The translations under genes and the position numbers were made by a program. The notes beneath the pieces were generated by a model. The model searched no databases. It saw only the letters and a list, made by a program, of their open reading frames with translations, and had not been told where the DNA came from. DNA of 64,000 nucleotides from Bryopsis sp. KO-2023. Taxonomy: Eukaryota > Chlorophyta > Ulvophyceae > Bryopsidales > Bryopsidaceae. Where the stretch lies: NCBI GenBank assembly GCA_030272585.1, contig BSYQ01000008.1, forward strand, positions 3,472,001 through 3,536,000, in the 5' to 3' direction. Positions 32,387 to 43,415 of this stretch are shown here, one piece after another (within the stretch, counting starts at the first letter, position 1; the number at the start of each line of letters is the position of its first letter).

Positions 32387-32751
32387 ACAATCTGTAGTGC
32401 AATATGCAAGACTGGTTTTCCCTAACCCTATCTTGTGATGAACCCCCCCAAAAGAAAACAACCCTTTTTTTTGGGGTGTCAGCCCAAAAAACTACAAATA
32501 AAAACCAATAACCAACAGAAAAAAAGGGGCATCTCTGTGGCCAAGGTGACCAAGGAGCCCCAGGAAAAATTCAATCAGCCACCGAATCAACAAAAAAAAA
32601 AAACAAAACTGGAACCACATTGAGGGTGTGCTAGCGTATTGAAACTTTTTTCGGCCAGGCCCTTGTCCCCCTCGCCTGCTCGACTGTTTTCGAAACATCG
32701 AAAGAAAGCATCCCCACTATGAAGATATGGGATTCCTCCGAGGAAGCCCAC
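30790..32751. other. Intergenic stretch with a cluster of small palindromes and a TC microsatellite
   Basis: Inverted pairs include 31532-31541/31548-31557 (10-bp arms, 6-bp loop), a perfect 28-bp palindrome at 31684-31711 and 31740-31753/31834-31847 (14-bp arms). A (TC)n run occupies about 32350-32382. No gene is supported. Confidence 0.6.
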
Positions 32752-35700
32752 TTACACTTTCGGAATATCAGGGTAGAAGGATGAGGGGGGGGTGTTCGGG
32801 GGAGAGGGCTGTGAATCCGGTGGGGGGCGAGGACCACTCGGAAGGAAAGGGGGGGGTGGCGGGGGGTACTGCGGTCCAGGTTGGAAACTCGAATGGACCC
32901 CACTCCCTGGCGCACCTTGCAGGGGAAAAGCTGGAGGGGGTTGTTGTGCAGGGTACGGGTGCTGTGCAGTTGGGGCCATCTGTGGAAAGGGAGGGGCTGG
33001 ATACTGTGGAGCTGGCCTCTGCATTTTCCTCTGAGATGGTAACCCGATCATGCCCAGAGCGTTTGCAGTTTCCAATGTATCCACGTAAGGGAACTGATGA
33101 TTGCTTGGTCGATTGAACCCGAACCGCTCTGGAGGGAACGAGTTCATTCTGTCGTACGCCAAGTGCTTCACGAATCCGACCAGCGGAGGGATGTGAATGT
33201 CGAAATTCTCGCACGGTCCCCACAAGACGTTGGGGTCCTCCAACCTCAGGGTGCACAGCAGACCATCCTGGTCCCTCCTAGATTCTTCGACGATCAGGTA
33301 GTTCCGTCTGCCCATCACCTTGTCGGTGTTTTTGTAACGGGCCTTGAAGGTCCGGACCATTTTTTCCTTCGTGCAGCTGTTTACGGAGACCTTTGCAATG
33401 TTGAACATGTGCATCATCTTAATGATCATGTTGGGGGGCGGAGCGTTCACGATGGCCGAGGAAATGATTTGCGGCATATACTTCGGATCGCTGGCCAACT
33501 CCCGTTTGGGTGCAGAATAAAACTGTCCGATGGCTGCCGCATGCACATCCCCCGACAGAAACATCACCCGAAAGCCCCTCAGCTCCACGATTCCTTGCAA
33601 CCTGTTGATCACGTACGTCCGCTCCTGCATGTGCGGTCCGGCCGTCCAGTGGTCCATCAGATCGTCCAGAAGCTCCGGCTCATCGAACGCCATGATGCTG
33701 GACAGCAGCCCTGTTTTTTGCAGGATTTCGTTCACTGCATCTATTCTGTTGAACATCGACAGCATCTCCAGGGTTGCCTCGGTCAAGGGGACCTTGGGGT
33801 AGAGAATCGGGACGGTCAACACCAGGACCACATGCTGGGTGGTCTGTGGTAACTCACGTATTCGAGCGAAGATCATTTCCCAGGTTTCTCTGGACACGAC
33901 TTGCTTTTTCGTTCGCTCCGCCCTGATGTCTACTCCGATCAGACTGACGTTCGGCCCGAACTGCTTGATGAAGTTGAAGGAGACATGGTTGCCTGACACC
34001 ATCCTGAAATCCCCAGAAAGAAGAAAAGAAAAAAGCCATTAAAGATTTAAAGATAAAGATTGATATGTTTGATCGAACCATCAAATATACTATCAGAATC
34101 TCCTATCGCTTGTCTTTGTTTTGATTCTTTCCTTGCCCCCGCCCCCCCCCCACAAAAAAATGAAAAAATGAAAATATCAATACTAAATGACTCTTAAATC
34201 ACTTTTTCGCACAGTTGACGGTCCGCACGGGATTTTCCGCCTCCATGTAATGCATTTGTGTTCTGGAAATGCTCAACAGAATATACGAACAAAAGAGCGT
34301 AACATACATTTTGAACAAATGACCAATAAAAAACCCCAAATATTTGCAAGCAGACCCCTTCTGAGTTTCGTTACAAAGCAAATCATACTAAATACAGAAA
34401 ATAAATCCAAATATATTCATATAAAACCTGCCTATTGTAAATCAAAAACTCATTCGTTCACACAGGTAAATCGCATATTCCTTCTGTGTGTTTTTTCGTT
34501 TCCTTTTTTTTAATTTTTCCTTCTGTTGTTATTTATTTACCTGCCGAATAGCTCCGTCTGTCCCGACATGACCATTTCTGAAGTGGCATGCTGCTGAAAC
34601 ATCAAATAGAAGCGACAGGCAACCTGGTAGATCCCCTGAAAGACGTGACTGTTCAGCAAATCGTCCGGGTAGGACCCCCATCCATCGAAAATATCGTGGT
34701 CGTCCCAAATCATGACGTTCGGAATGCAAGCTAGAGCTTCCCTGAATCCCTTCTCTGCGAAACGGTTGCAGTAATTGCTGAAATAGAACCACTCTGTTTC
34801 GTGCTGCATCTTTGGGGTGAAAACCTCCGCCAGTCGGGCACGGCGATTCTTGATCTAGATTGGGAAAAAAATGGAAAAAAAAATACAGTCAGTCGATGTA
34901 AATTAAATTGATTTTCTCAAAGCACTGAAGTGTTTTGATTTTGGGGACCTTCGAATGCATTAAACGACAATTTTTATTTTTTTTGAAAAAGGTCATCCAT
35001 TTTTTTTTCTGGATGTGTAGGCCACCCTCCCCAAAAGAAACGACATTATATTTTAATAACATATACAATAGATACATTAAACATGATTTTTTTTTTAAAA
35101 GGGAAAACATCCAAAAAGCACACTGTACATCCAGCCGCAGTGCATGTCTACGAGTTGAGTTCAGCAAAAAAAATCTTGCTGGTCAAAAGTGAAAAAGGGG
35201 GAATTGTTGATGCATAAAACATACTTTTTGACATTTCCTTTAACAAGAAACACAGTTCTCAAAATCCAATCAAGCAATTTAACCTCTTTGAACAATTCCA
35301 ACATCCTTCAAAAAACAGAAAGAAAAAATCTTTTTTTTTCTACAAAATACAACCAACAAAAAAAAGCACAAACTTTTCCTACAAAAAAAAAGAACAACAA
35401 CAACAAACAAACGCTACCAGTAACAATTAGCAAAATCGTTGTGGTGTTTAATCAAAAAATAGAAAAACTGAAAGCACCTCGAGCCATTTGCCTAGCTCCT
35501 CTGATTCTTTGAAAACTGCGTCGTTATAGAGCTGATCTCCTCCACCCACGATCGCATGGAACGGATTCTCCGTGTGTTGCTTCAGCAAATCCTGCAACAT
35601 TCACATTACGTTTCAAGCAATGTTGCACCACAAAAATTTAACACAACAAAAAAAAAGGAGCGTTTACACATGGTTCATTGTTTTGGCTTCCATTCCAACC

Positions 35701-36334
35701 CCTCTCCCTGAGCGACCCTTTTTGCTTTCGTTTTTGTGCCATGTTTTTTGTAATCCTTTGATTCCAGATCCAACTTTCCAACTTTCCACCCCAATTCCCC
35801 ACCCAAAAATAAATTAAAATTAAAAAATTAAACACTTGTTCCCTAAAATATAAAAAGTAAATAAAACACTTGTGGGGGTGCCAAATTTTACAGCACCTGA
35901 ATCATTGGGTGATCATCCCCACCCCACTTGGACCTATCCACGCCGCTCGAATACCCCGAACAAGAGTAAGCCCCCCATCTCCATTTCTGATCGGCCCCGG
36001 GCAGCGTAAAATTCCAGCTTTTCATTTCCACGAGGGCCCTTTCGGTGGGCGGCACTTCGATCCAATACATGATCGGCCTCGGCGACATTCCCAGCTCAAA
36101 ATTGAAATCGAACCGCCAGAAACTCCATTCCATGTAGGTGTCCAACATTCGAGCAGTCAGAGACTGCCTGGTGTTGTTGTCGACGAACATCAGAATAGGG
36201 GGCCCCGATCGAACCACAGAAGAGTGGGTTACATAGAGAACTGACCCCGTCCATGTTGATCTGGCAGGGTGGATCTGGGCGAAGTTGAGGAATCGGAGGT
36301 AAGGTCCGAATGCGTTCGCTTGTATCGGGGGCAT
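32752..36334 (-). CDS. PhoD-like metallophosphatase with proline-rich tail, 4 exons
   Basis: Exons on the minus strand: 36334-35897, 35591-35478, 34854-34541 and 34003-32752; all GT-AG and in phase, giving about 705 residues. The N-terminal part (GPYLRFLNFA, WTGSVLYVTH) matches the domain preceding the catalytic core in fungal and protist PhoD-like proteins. Metal-site motifs are present in order: GGGDQLYNDAVF, then IWDDHDIFDGWGSYPDD, then FLSGDVHAAAIG. This family hydrolyses phosphodiester or phosphomonoester bonds with a binuclear metal centre. No signal peptide is visible, so it is probably intracellular. The last about 90 residues are Pro/Gln-rich (PPPPPPFLPSGPRPPP) and presumably disordered; such a tail is not part of the core family. 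The start is the first in-frame ATG; an upstream exon near 36600 cannot be excluded. Confidence 0.85.
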
Positions 36335-36479
36335 TTGGAGAAAACGAGGCGGTGTGTGGCAAGATTTTTTCGATGGAAAAGGGAGCCTCCAGCAAAACTT
36401 CCCCCCCTCCCGAAAAAGAAAACAGGAAACCCGATTGGCAGCGTCGCTCCACAGTCAGCCGCTGGTAATGTACATGCAA

Positions 36480-37122
36480 CTATAGGATGGCTGGGTTTCA
36501 GGTTTTTTTTTCGGGGGTTTATTCTTCTGGCTCGAAGTGGCGGATTCCCCTGAAGATGCGAAAAACAACAAATGGTCGAATGTCAGGCAATGATCAAACC
36601 CTTCAAGCATTTGGACCGTAATTCTATAACTGGTGGAAAAAAAAAACATGTTGCTGATTCAAACAATGGACAAACAACATCCACCGCCACAGATCAAGAT
36701 GATGCAGGTTGCTAAACACAGGAAAGGTTTTTTCAAATGCAAATGACCCGCATCGCATGTATAATTCATTCTCCAAGGTGGTGGTGGTGGTGTTCACACG
36801 CAGGACGGGATTGAAGGAAAAACGTGTCAACCCTTTACATCAAGGGACTGCCGGCGGCAACCAATGCCGCTTGTGAATCTGGCACCCCATTGAATCGCCA
36901 AAAAAGCACAAAAACCAAGACGAGAACACGACGCAAAGGTTCGACAGAATTCCTGACCTGAAAGCAAAGAGTGTCTGGCAATTGCCTTTCCCCCTCTTCT
37001 TCTTCTTCACCCGACAGCGATCGAATGCAAATCGCCCCCGACAGAATTTCCAGCCGCGAGCAAGCTCGGGAGAATCGCTCAGGTTATGGATTGGACGAGG
37101 TAGGCGAGACAGCAGTTAAGCC
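36480..37122. other. Upstream region of the PhoD gene; no gene seen
   Basis: One stretch on the minus strand (about 36650-36540) reads as a possible exon after an acceptor (ttccaccag), but it does not join the PhoD frame convincingly. Nothing else was recognised. Confidence 0.4.
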
Positions 37123-37127
37123 GAGGG

Positions 37128-38516
37128 TGTGACGCTCCGAAAACGCATTCGGCACAACTACTAATTCTTCATTCGCTCAGCGACTGAAGATAGAGTCGCA
37201 CTGAATTACCGCAGAGTCTGTCTACGGCAACTGAGTCGGACTACGCCGACGTTGAATGTCTTATCCAAAAACTTGGTATCTAAACTGCGACGCACTGAAA
37301 CTATCGTCACCTAAGAAGTCGGCTAAGACCAGTCGCGCTAACAATCATCACCATCCGAGAGTCACAGTCTCGATTCCCCATTACAACGAAAAGCCTAAGA
37401 CCAGGCATCTGAACGCAACACGAGTCAAAGTCGACGGAGACACCCGCTAAGAGGGCCTTGCTCCCGAGAGTGAGACAGAAAGTGGAGTCCCCTGGAGGAT
37501 AGTCGCTAAGAGACCATGGCCTAAGGGGACTCTGGAAACTGAACTGGAGAAGAGAGGAACACAAAACGCAAACACCAAAAACGAAAGGGGACACTCAGAG
37601 GAGAGGTCGGCTCCTCTGAGTGGAGAAAAACCTCCTAAGAGAAGGGCAGCACCTTCTCTTACTATTCTGACTCCACTCCTATTTCCTCTCGAATCAAAGT
37701 TTGATCAGCAACAACCTTATTTTGAATAAAGACACTCAGAGACACAAGAAATAATAGCAAGAGAATATTTTTACAGAAAGAGAAGGGATGGTGTATCCCA
37801 TTTCAAAAGCGTACTTCAGAAAACCTTGGATGATGCTATCTTTGGCCAGAAGTACCTCGTCCGATCGGGATTCCCGTTTAAGGTAAGTCGCGAAGCTTTC
37901 CTTAAGTCCGTCTCGATAAGAGAGTCCTCCTATAGATAGATGTCCGAAGTAAGAAGTAAACGAGGTATTCACCGAGTTCTGTCTGTCCTTAACCAGAATT
38001 CTGTGGGATATTTATACTCGCGGCTGGTTCTAGCGCTAGCGCATGTGTGCTGGCCGCGAGTTCGGCGTCACGACAGGGGTCGACTAGCGACCCGACTGCC
38101 AGTCGTGCGTATCGCCTAAGAGATCGTTTTTCGTAGGGAGTTGTATCCGTTTCGCTGGAATCCATAGTGTTTTCGCTGGCTCCTTGTGTTCCCAGCCGCA
38201 CGTTTCGTAGAAGTCATACCTCGGATGTCATAAAACGACAGTGCCGGCAGTAAGACTCCTAGTACTCTGCGCTAGCCATGGGTTGGCGTGCCAGCTATTC
38301 GATATCTTCCAGCGTATCAGTATACAACTTTTCCTACGTCATCGACCTCGTCAGGAATTGAACCCGACGTACGAACCACCAGGTCTCACATAGAGCAGCG
38401 TAAAATACGACTGTTTATCAGTGTGAGTTGGCAATTCCATTCTTCCGAATTATCATCGGAATAATCATTACATCTGGTGGCAGTACATCTGCCATGTTCT
38501 TTCTAGCTCCGTCACA
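37128..38516 (-). repeat. RE2 3' LTR
   Basis: 1,389 bp. Positions 37139-38516 match 47920-49297 base for base as far as I compared. The outermost 11 bases (37128-37138) have no counterpart at the inner end of the other LTR, but the same 11 bases recur at 38519-38529, just inside this LTR. Confidence 0.88.
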
Positions 38517-38730
38517 GCTGTGACGCTCCCCCTTACACCCGCATAGAAATCACTCTATGCGTACCCAAAACCTAATCAAAAACCCACTGCATCTCATGCA
38601 GTCTTTCTTCCTTTCAACCATACTGTTCATTTCACCTCTTGCACCCACATCAAAACTCCACTGAGTGTATTCAACACCCACATCAAACCCCCTATTAAGT
38701 GTATTCAACACTGCTAAGTCCTCCCTTATT

Positions 38731-38908
38731 CTATCAGAAAATCCACAGAATTTGTCTCTCCCTTATTGTCTACCAGAAAAATCCACAGGATTTGTCTCTC
38801 CCTTTTTGTCTACCAGAAAAATCCACAAGATTTGTCTCCCCCTTTTTGTCTACCAGAAAAATCCACAAGATTTGTCTCCCCCTTTTTGTCTACCAGAAAA
38901 ATCCACAC
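38731..38908 (-). repeat. Tandem 40-bp repeat carrying polypurine tracts
   Basis: About 4.5 copies. On the minus strand each holds ACAAAAAGGGGGAGAC or a close variant. This lies between the last ORF and the 3' LTR, where plus-strand priming takes place, so the repeats may act as extra polypurine tracts. The tract next to the LTR itself is AAGGGGGAG. Confidence 0.7.
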
Positions 38909-38965
38909 CTCTTTGATAACCCAGTAGTAACACCCTTTCATAAAGGGAATCCCCCTCTTCTAATA

Positions 38966-39000
38966 TTTTTTTTTTTTTTTTTTTTTTTTTTTGTTTTTTT
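38966..39000 (-). other. Internal poly(A) tract downstream of ORF439
   Basis: On the minus strand: A7, C, then A27, starting 32 bases after the ORF439 stop codon. It looks like the poly(A) tail of a captured mRNA. No AATAAA was seen. Confidence 0.6.
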
Positions 39001-39032
39001 AATTTCTACTCTCCCAGAGATTTACCCTCTCT

Positions 39033-40352
39033 CTAGCTGCCACTGGGTCCCCTTTGTCGTTTGCTGGATGCTGCAGCTGCTGATGTTGCTCCTTTTCGAG
39101 CGGTCCTCTTTCGGGAGAGTGGAGGATTGGTAGCCCCATGGATTTCGATCAATCTCTCATCCAGTAGGGTCTCCACGGGATGGCTCTGCTGCTCATTATC
39201 AACCCACGCTCCCGGGAGCTGATCCGCTCGCACATTACTCCGAGCTCGATGCATGGCACGATTGAGTTCCAAACGGGGTCGAGAGGTCGCCGGGTAGATG
39301 GAGCGGAAATGGTTTGCTCCTCCGATCAATCGACATAGAGAACATGTCTGATCGGAGAAGTTTGCCGGCGGTGCGATCGATGCCTCGGGAGCGTATATCC
39401 TGCGAAAGGTCCCCATGCCCCCTTCATCCATGTCCAGCTCCAAGCTCCCCGCCAACCAGGCACGATCCCGACAACCAACCTTGTGACAGGCTTGGTGCCG
39501 AGAACATGCTCCGCCGATGGGTTTCACTGCATTTCGGGATCTGCAGAAAAAGCAGTTCCCATCGACCCAGTCCCCGCCGGGATTGTCCTCCTCCTCTTTG
39601 ATCTGTGCTTGTTCGATCCTTGCACCTGTTCCTCCATCTCCCTCATTGCGATCCACCCTCTCTCTGATTCCGCCGCCACCCTGACTACCTCCCTCTCGTC
39701 CTCCCGTGGGATCAATCCTGTCCTGGTCCTCCACTCCTTCGTTCCTTTCCTCTCCAGCAACACCTCCACTGTTTCCCACTCTGCCAGATCCTCCTCCTTC
39801 TCTGTCTCCACCATGATCGATGTCATCCCCATCTCCTCTATTTCCTCCATGCTCTTCTCCATCCCCGTCGCTGTTGTGATCGTCATCGCTTTCATCGATA
39901 CTGAATCCCTCCGCGGTTCTCCGATCCTCCAACTTCTGTTTTCCTGCATCCGTCTGCTTCAGCTGCTCTTTCAGATCCACGACTTCCTGTCGCAACCTCA
40001 CAGTTTCCAAGTCCTCCGTCGCAATACTGGCTTGAGCCGCCTGGAGCGACTCCTCCAGTTCAACCACTCGTAAGAGCAGCTGATCTCGTTCATGCTGCAA
40101 GAGTATCACCTGAGCAGCAGAACTCGAAGAGCCCGCATCTCCCTCACTTGCAGCCTGTCGAAGGGCGGAGTTTTCCTGGATGAGCTTTTGTCGCTCCTCC
40201 TGCCATTTCAACTGGTTTCGAGTATATTCCTCCGCCAACGACTCTTCTCCCCTAAATAAATCCTCCAGCGCTTTTGCCCCCTCTCTTGACTGCACCGCCC
40301 CTGCCTCGATCCTCTCGATCGCTTCCTCCACCCTTTGACGCCACTCAACCAT
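39033..40352 (-). CDS. RE2 accessory ORF439: coiled coil plus Cys/His-rich domain
   Basis: 439 residues from ATG 40352 to TAG. Residues 1-140 are coiled coil (VEEAIERIEAG, WQEERQKLIQENSALRQ, LEESLQAAQASIATEDLE). Residues 150-270 are acidic, Gly-rich and disordered. Residues 270-370 hold paired cysteines and histidines (CFFC, HQACHKVGC, CSLC), which suggests zinc binding. The C-terminus is basic (SRKRTARKG, SSKRQRG), a possible nuclear localisation signal. I do not recognise the family; there is no membrane span, so it is not envelope-like. It lies between two poly(A) tracts. Confidence 0.7.
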   Translation of the reverse strand: MVEWRQRVEEAIERIEAGAVQSREGAKALEDLFRGEESLAEEYTRNQLKWQEERQKLIQENSALRQAASEGDAGSSSSAAQVILLQHERDQLLLRVVELEESLQAAQASIATEDLETVRLRQEVVDLKEQLKQTDAGKQKLEDRRTAEGFSIDESDDDHNSDGDGEEHGGNRGDGDDIDHGGDREGGGSGRVGNSGGVAGEERNEGVEDQDRIDPTGGREGGSQGGGGIRERVDRNEGDGGTGARIEQAQIKEEEDNPGGDWVDGNCFFCRSRNAVKPIGGACSRHQACHKVGCRDRAWLAGSLELDMDEGGMGTFRRIYAPEASIAPPANFSDQTCSLCRLIGGANHFRSIYPATSRPRLELNRAMHRARSNVRADQLPGAWVDNEQQSHPVETLLDERLIEIHGATNPPLSRKRTARKGATSAAAASSKRQRGPSGS

Positions 40353-40360
40353 TTTCTTTT

Positions 40361-40361
<1 letters not shown>

Positions 40362-40389
<28 letters not shown>
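40362..40389 (-). other. Internal poly(A) tract between ORF153 and ORF439
   Basis: A28 on the minus strand, nine bases before the ORF439 ATG (then GAAAAGAAA, ATG) and about 195 bases after the ORF153 stop. It may be the poly(A) tail of a captured ORF153 transcript, and it could now serve as an A-rich leader for ORF439 translation. Confidence 0.6.
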
Positions 40390-40393
<4 letters not shown>

Positions 40394-40583
40394 AAAAAGC
40401 AAAACCTCCCGCTCCGTTGGTTTTCTTTTTCTCCGTCGAAAGAATTCGATGCCTCGAGGCTTGGGGTTTAAAACACTTCTCTGTGTCCTCTCAAGTTGAC
40501 TCCATATCTATGCGTTGGGTCTCCCAATATTCTCCCTCACTCAATCAAAGTTCTACATCCTCCAGAGCTCTCCTGCCGATGTC

Positions 40584-41045
40584 TCAACCTCCCTTCTCTC
40601 CTTCGCTCTCACTATCGGTGACTTCAAACCCATCGCTCTCGCTCTCCTCCCCTCTCGCTCGCTTAACCTCCTGCTCGTGCAGGTCACCCACGACTTCCAG
40701 TCGTCGTTTTTGATTGGAATCTTGTCGTCGCCACCCAGAAGTCCTAGACCTCTCGCGAACCACCTCCTGCAGCCGCTTCTCCGGAATTTCCTCTTCCTCT
40801 TGAGCTTTCCGCAGGCGACTTTGAAACTCTTCTATCCTTCCCAAACTTTCTAGATTACTTAACAGGACGATTTTCTGTCGCCTGAGTAAATCCCTCGCAG
40901 TCCTCCCAGATGCGGTTTCGTTCGTGAAGGCCCGCTTGAGCCGCCTAGTGACCTCCCCCTTTTGTTTTTCTAACTCCGTCCGAAGGTGCAGCACTTCGGC
41001 TGCCATGCACTCGTTCAACTGCTGGGTGGACGTAGTTCCTGCCAT
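40584..41045 (-). CDS. RE2 accessory ORF153: coiled-coil protein with acidic tail
   Basis: 153 residues from ATG 41045 to TGA. The N-terminal half is coiled coil and basic (CMAAEVLHLRTELEKQKGEV, LLRRQKIVLLSNLESLGRIE). A basic patch (RRQDSNQKRRLE) follows, and the end is Ser/Glu/Asp-rich (ESESDGFEVTDSESEGEKGG). No known family is recognised. Like ORF439 it pairs a coiled coil with a charged region, so the two may be related in role. Confidence 0.6.
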   Translation of the reverse strand: MAGTTSTQQLNECMAAEVLHLRTELEKQKGEVTRRLKRAFTNETASGRTARDLLRRQKIVLLSNLESLGRIEEFQSRLRKAQEEEEIPEKRLQEVVRERSRTSGWRRQDSNQKRRLEVVGDLHEQEVKRARGEESESDGFEVTDSESEGEKGG

Positions 41046-41214
41046 TCTTTCCTTCTAAGTTTTCGTCGTTAACGAAATATCTTTTAGAACTTAAACCATG
41101 ACCTCCCGAAGACTCCCCTTTAAGCCCGTCTCATTCGCTGCTACTCCCTCTCCTTGAGCATATCTCTAGTAGTTCGGTCCAAGGTTCTCCGTAAACTTCT
41201 CTTAAAGTACTCTC

Positions 41215-42636
41215 CTAAGTACTAGGCTCTCCTCCGGGTACAGCGACATCCTCTAGAGCCACCCACCGACTCTGTCGAGTACCCCTAGAGACCTTAACTC
41301 TAACTCCTGTTCTATCTATTTCCTCTATTCGAAATCCTGCCTGAGCTTTAACCACTAGCTTCTTAGAAGTCTTAATTCTGACTAAAACCGAGTCCCCTAT
41401 CTTAAGAGTTTCTATCCTTTCCTTTTCTTTAAGTTTTTCACCATAGTTCCTCTGCTGCCTATACTGAGCTGTTCCTACTGATTCCTTAGCTCTTTCTTCC
41501 ATCCTTTTTCTTAATTCACTCAGCTCTTTTAACTCCCTATCAGAGATCAAAACTGGCAGTTCCTGGACCACAGGATCTAATAAAACTGCCTCTTCCCTTT
41601 TCTCAGCTAAAGTCTGGGATCCAGAGCCTCCTCCCTGAGGTTGGGATCCTTCTCCTAAATCTCTCTGAGACTCCTCTAGTCGTTGTCCTAACTGATAGGC
41701 TGCCCAGTCTCTTTTGTTCACCTGTCTCCTAATATATACTAATTCAAAAGGGCTGTACCCTGTTGTTTCTTTAACTCTGCTATTATAGTCTCTAAGACTG
41801 TCTAATAAAGCCCCCTGTAAATCCTTTACTGAAAATAAGAGTGCACCTGTGGTGGGTGTCTCTTCTGCCTGCTTTTCTTTTAGCCTACCCACTATTCCCT
41901 GTTTCAGGGTCTGATTTAATCTCTCCGCCAGCCCATTTGTTCTAGGATGGTTCGGACTAGTGTTCTTAATCTCTATCCCCTCTTGCTTGCATAAATCTAA
42001 CACTAAACCCTTAAACTCTGTCCCATTATCACATAGGAAGAATCTAGGAACCCCAAACCTACAGATGATGTTCTGGAATAGAAACTGAGCTATAAAAATT
42101 GGACTCTTTGCATCCACTATTCCAGCCTCAGCCCATTTTGTAAAATAGTCCACCACTACTAAAATATGCACTAAAGCCTGTGTGTCAGGCATCCTAATGG
42201 AAAATGTATCCATCCCCCACTGATAAAACGGAAGGCCAGCTGGGGTCTGGAGCAGTCTAGGCTGTATCAGAAACTTTGGCCTGATCTCCTGGCAGGTCTC
42301 ACACTTCCCCAATGTTTCTTTTGTCTGTTTTTCCATCCCATACCAAAAGTAGTGCTCCCTGAGCTTCTCCAGAGTTCCCTTCACAGACACATGTCCTACT
42401 GCTATGTGTGCCTCCATAATTAGCTCCTGTCTCTTAGCCTCCACTGGCACCTCTCTCTTTTTATCTCCTCCTGGGTCTCTTAAGAATAGCTGCTCTGTTT
42501 CCGGATCCCAGAGATATCTCATCTCTTTCTTCCTGGCAGCTGCTTTCTCCTGGCTGGAATATCCAGCAAACTTCTCAAAGTCTTTCTGTAAAAGACTAAG
42601 AGTGCAGGAGTCCTTCCACACATCAAACTTCCTCAT
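41215..42636 (-). CDS. RE2 integrase
   Basis: 473 residues from ATG 42636; the frame is open about 20 codons further up, to a TAA. The zinc region is HIAVGHVS ... CETCQEI (H2C2). Catalytic residues: Asp in WGMDTF (about 143), Asp in CDNGTEF (about 202) and Glu in LAERLNQ (about 238), with standard spacing. The C-terminal half contains KIGDSVLVRIKTSKK, an SH3-like integrase end, then VALEDVAVPGG and a TAG stop. It is not fused to RT. How it is expressed (splicing, subgenomic RNA or reinitiation) is not evident from the sequence. Confidence 0.9.
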   Translation of the reverse strand: MRKFDVWKDSCTLSLLQKDFEKFAGYSSQEKAAARKKEMRYLWDPETEQLFLRDPGGDKKREVPVEAKRQELIMEAHIAVGHVSVKGTLEKLREHYFWYGMEKQTKETLGKCETCQEIRPKFLIQPRLLQTPAGLPFYQWGMDTFSIRMPDTQALVHILVVVDYFTKWAEAGIVDAKSPIFIAQFLFQNIICRFGVPRFFLCDNGTEFKGLVLDLCKQEGIEIKNTSPNHPRTNGLAERLNQTLKQGIVGRLKEKQAEETPTTGALLFSVKDLQGALLDSLRDYNSRVKETTGYSPFELVYIRRQVNKRDWAAYQLGQRLEESQRDLGEGSQPQGGGSGSQTLAEKREEAVLLDPVVQELPVLISDRELKELSELRKRMEERAKESVGTAQYRQQRNYGEKLKEKERIETLKIGDSVLVRIKTSKKLVVKAQAGFRIEEIDRTGVRVKVSRGTRQSRWVALEDVAVPGGEPST

Positions 42637-43415
42637 CTGTAGCTTTACTACCAGACTACTAACTTCTTCTTCTAGAGCCTCCTGGCTTCTATCTTTTTGC
42701 TTTTAAGTTGCTTATCCTGGGTAGATAAGGCAGTGTTTGCCCTTTCCTCTAGATATTAAGGGTTTCTACTTAAATACAAAATCCTTCAGGTTGAAACAGC
42801 TGGAACAGCTGGCTTGTGAGCTGGCTGTAAGCTGTAAGCTTTGAAGGTCATCATCTTAGTCACTTTAGACATCAGTTGTTTAATCCCAGGGTTCTGAACT
42901 ATTAGTCCTGTTTCTGGGAGAGAGCACTTATCCTCTTAAGTGACCTCAACTTCTAGGCTGGATCAAACACCACACCGTTTTAAATACATATGTTCTGAGG
43001 TCCTCACAGGGATTGATTTATAATAAATCAAGGTGTGTACAGTTTTACCCAAACTGTAGTCCTCAATCCTAGAGTTTCCCTTTTCAGGATACCTTATCTC
43101 TAGAGAATCTGAGCTTTTGTCTGAGACCACCCCTAGTCTGCAGACCTTTACTTTAGAACCTTTGGGATTAACTGGCTGTGAGCAGAGTGGTTTCCTGCTT
43201 TTCAGTAGGGATTGAAAAGAAACTCAGAGTGATGTTAGTTAAGGGGTGGAACTCAGCTGTTCCAGGGGTCTTAACTATTTCTGAAGAGACTTATATCACT
43301 GTTTTAGAGAAAAGGCAGAATCCTGCTTACAGACCCACTTCTCAACCCCAACCCTGACATCAACTTCTTAACCCAAACTCCCAAGCTAACCACCCAAACT
43401 TCCTAACCCACGACC

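Noticed and set aside
37256-38201. Open frames of 62-95 codons inside the RE2 LTR, repeated at 48037-48982
   Set aside because: Identity between copies is due to the LTR duplication; no protein features or start context.
38731-38908. Regular 40-bp repeats that might suggest a CRISPR array
   Set aside because: The repeats are contiguous with no unique spacers, lie inside an LTR retrotransposon, and the genome is eukaryotic.
39033-40352. ORF439 as a retroviral-type envelope protein
   Set aside because: It has no signal peptide or membrane span; it is coiled coil, acidic, Cys/His-rich and basic at the end.
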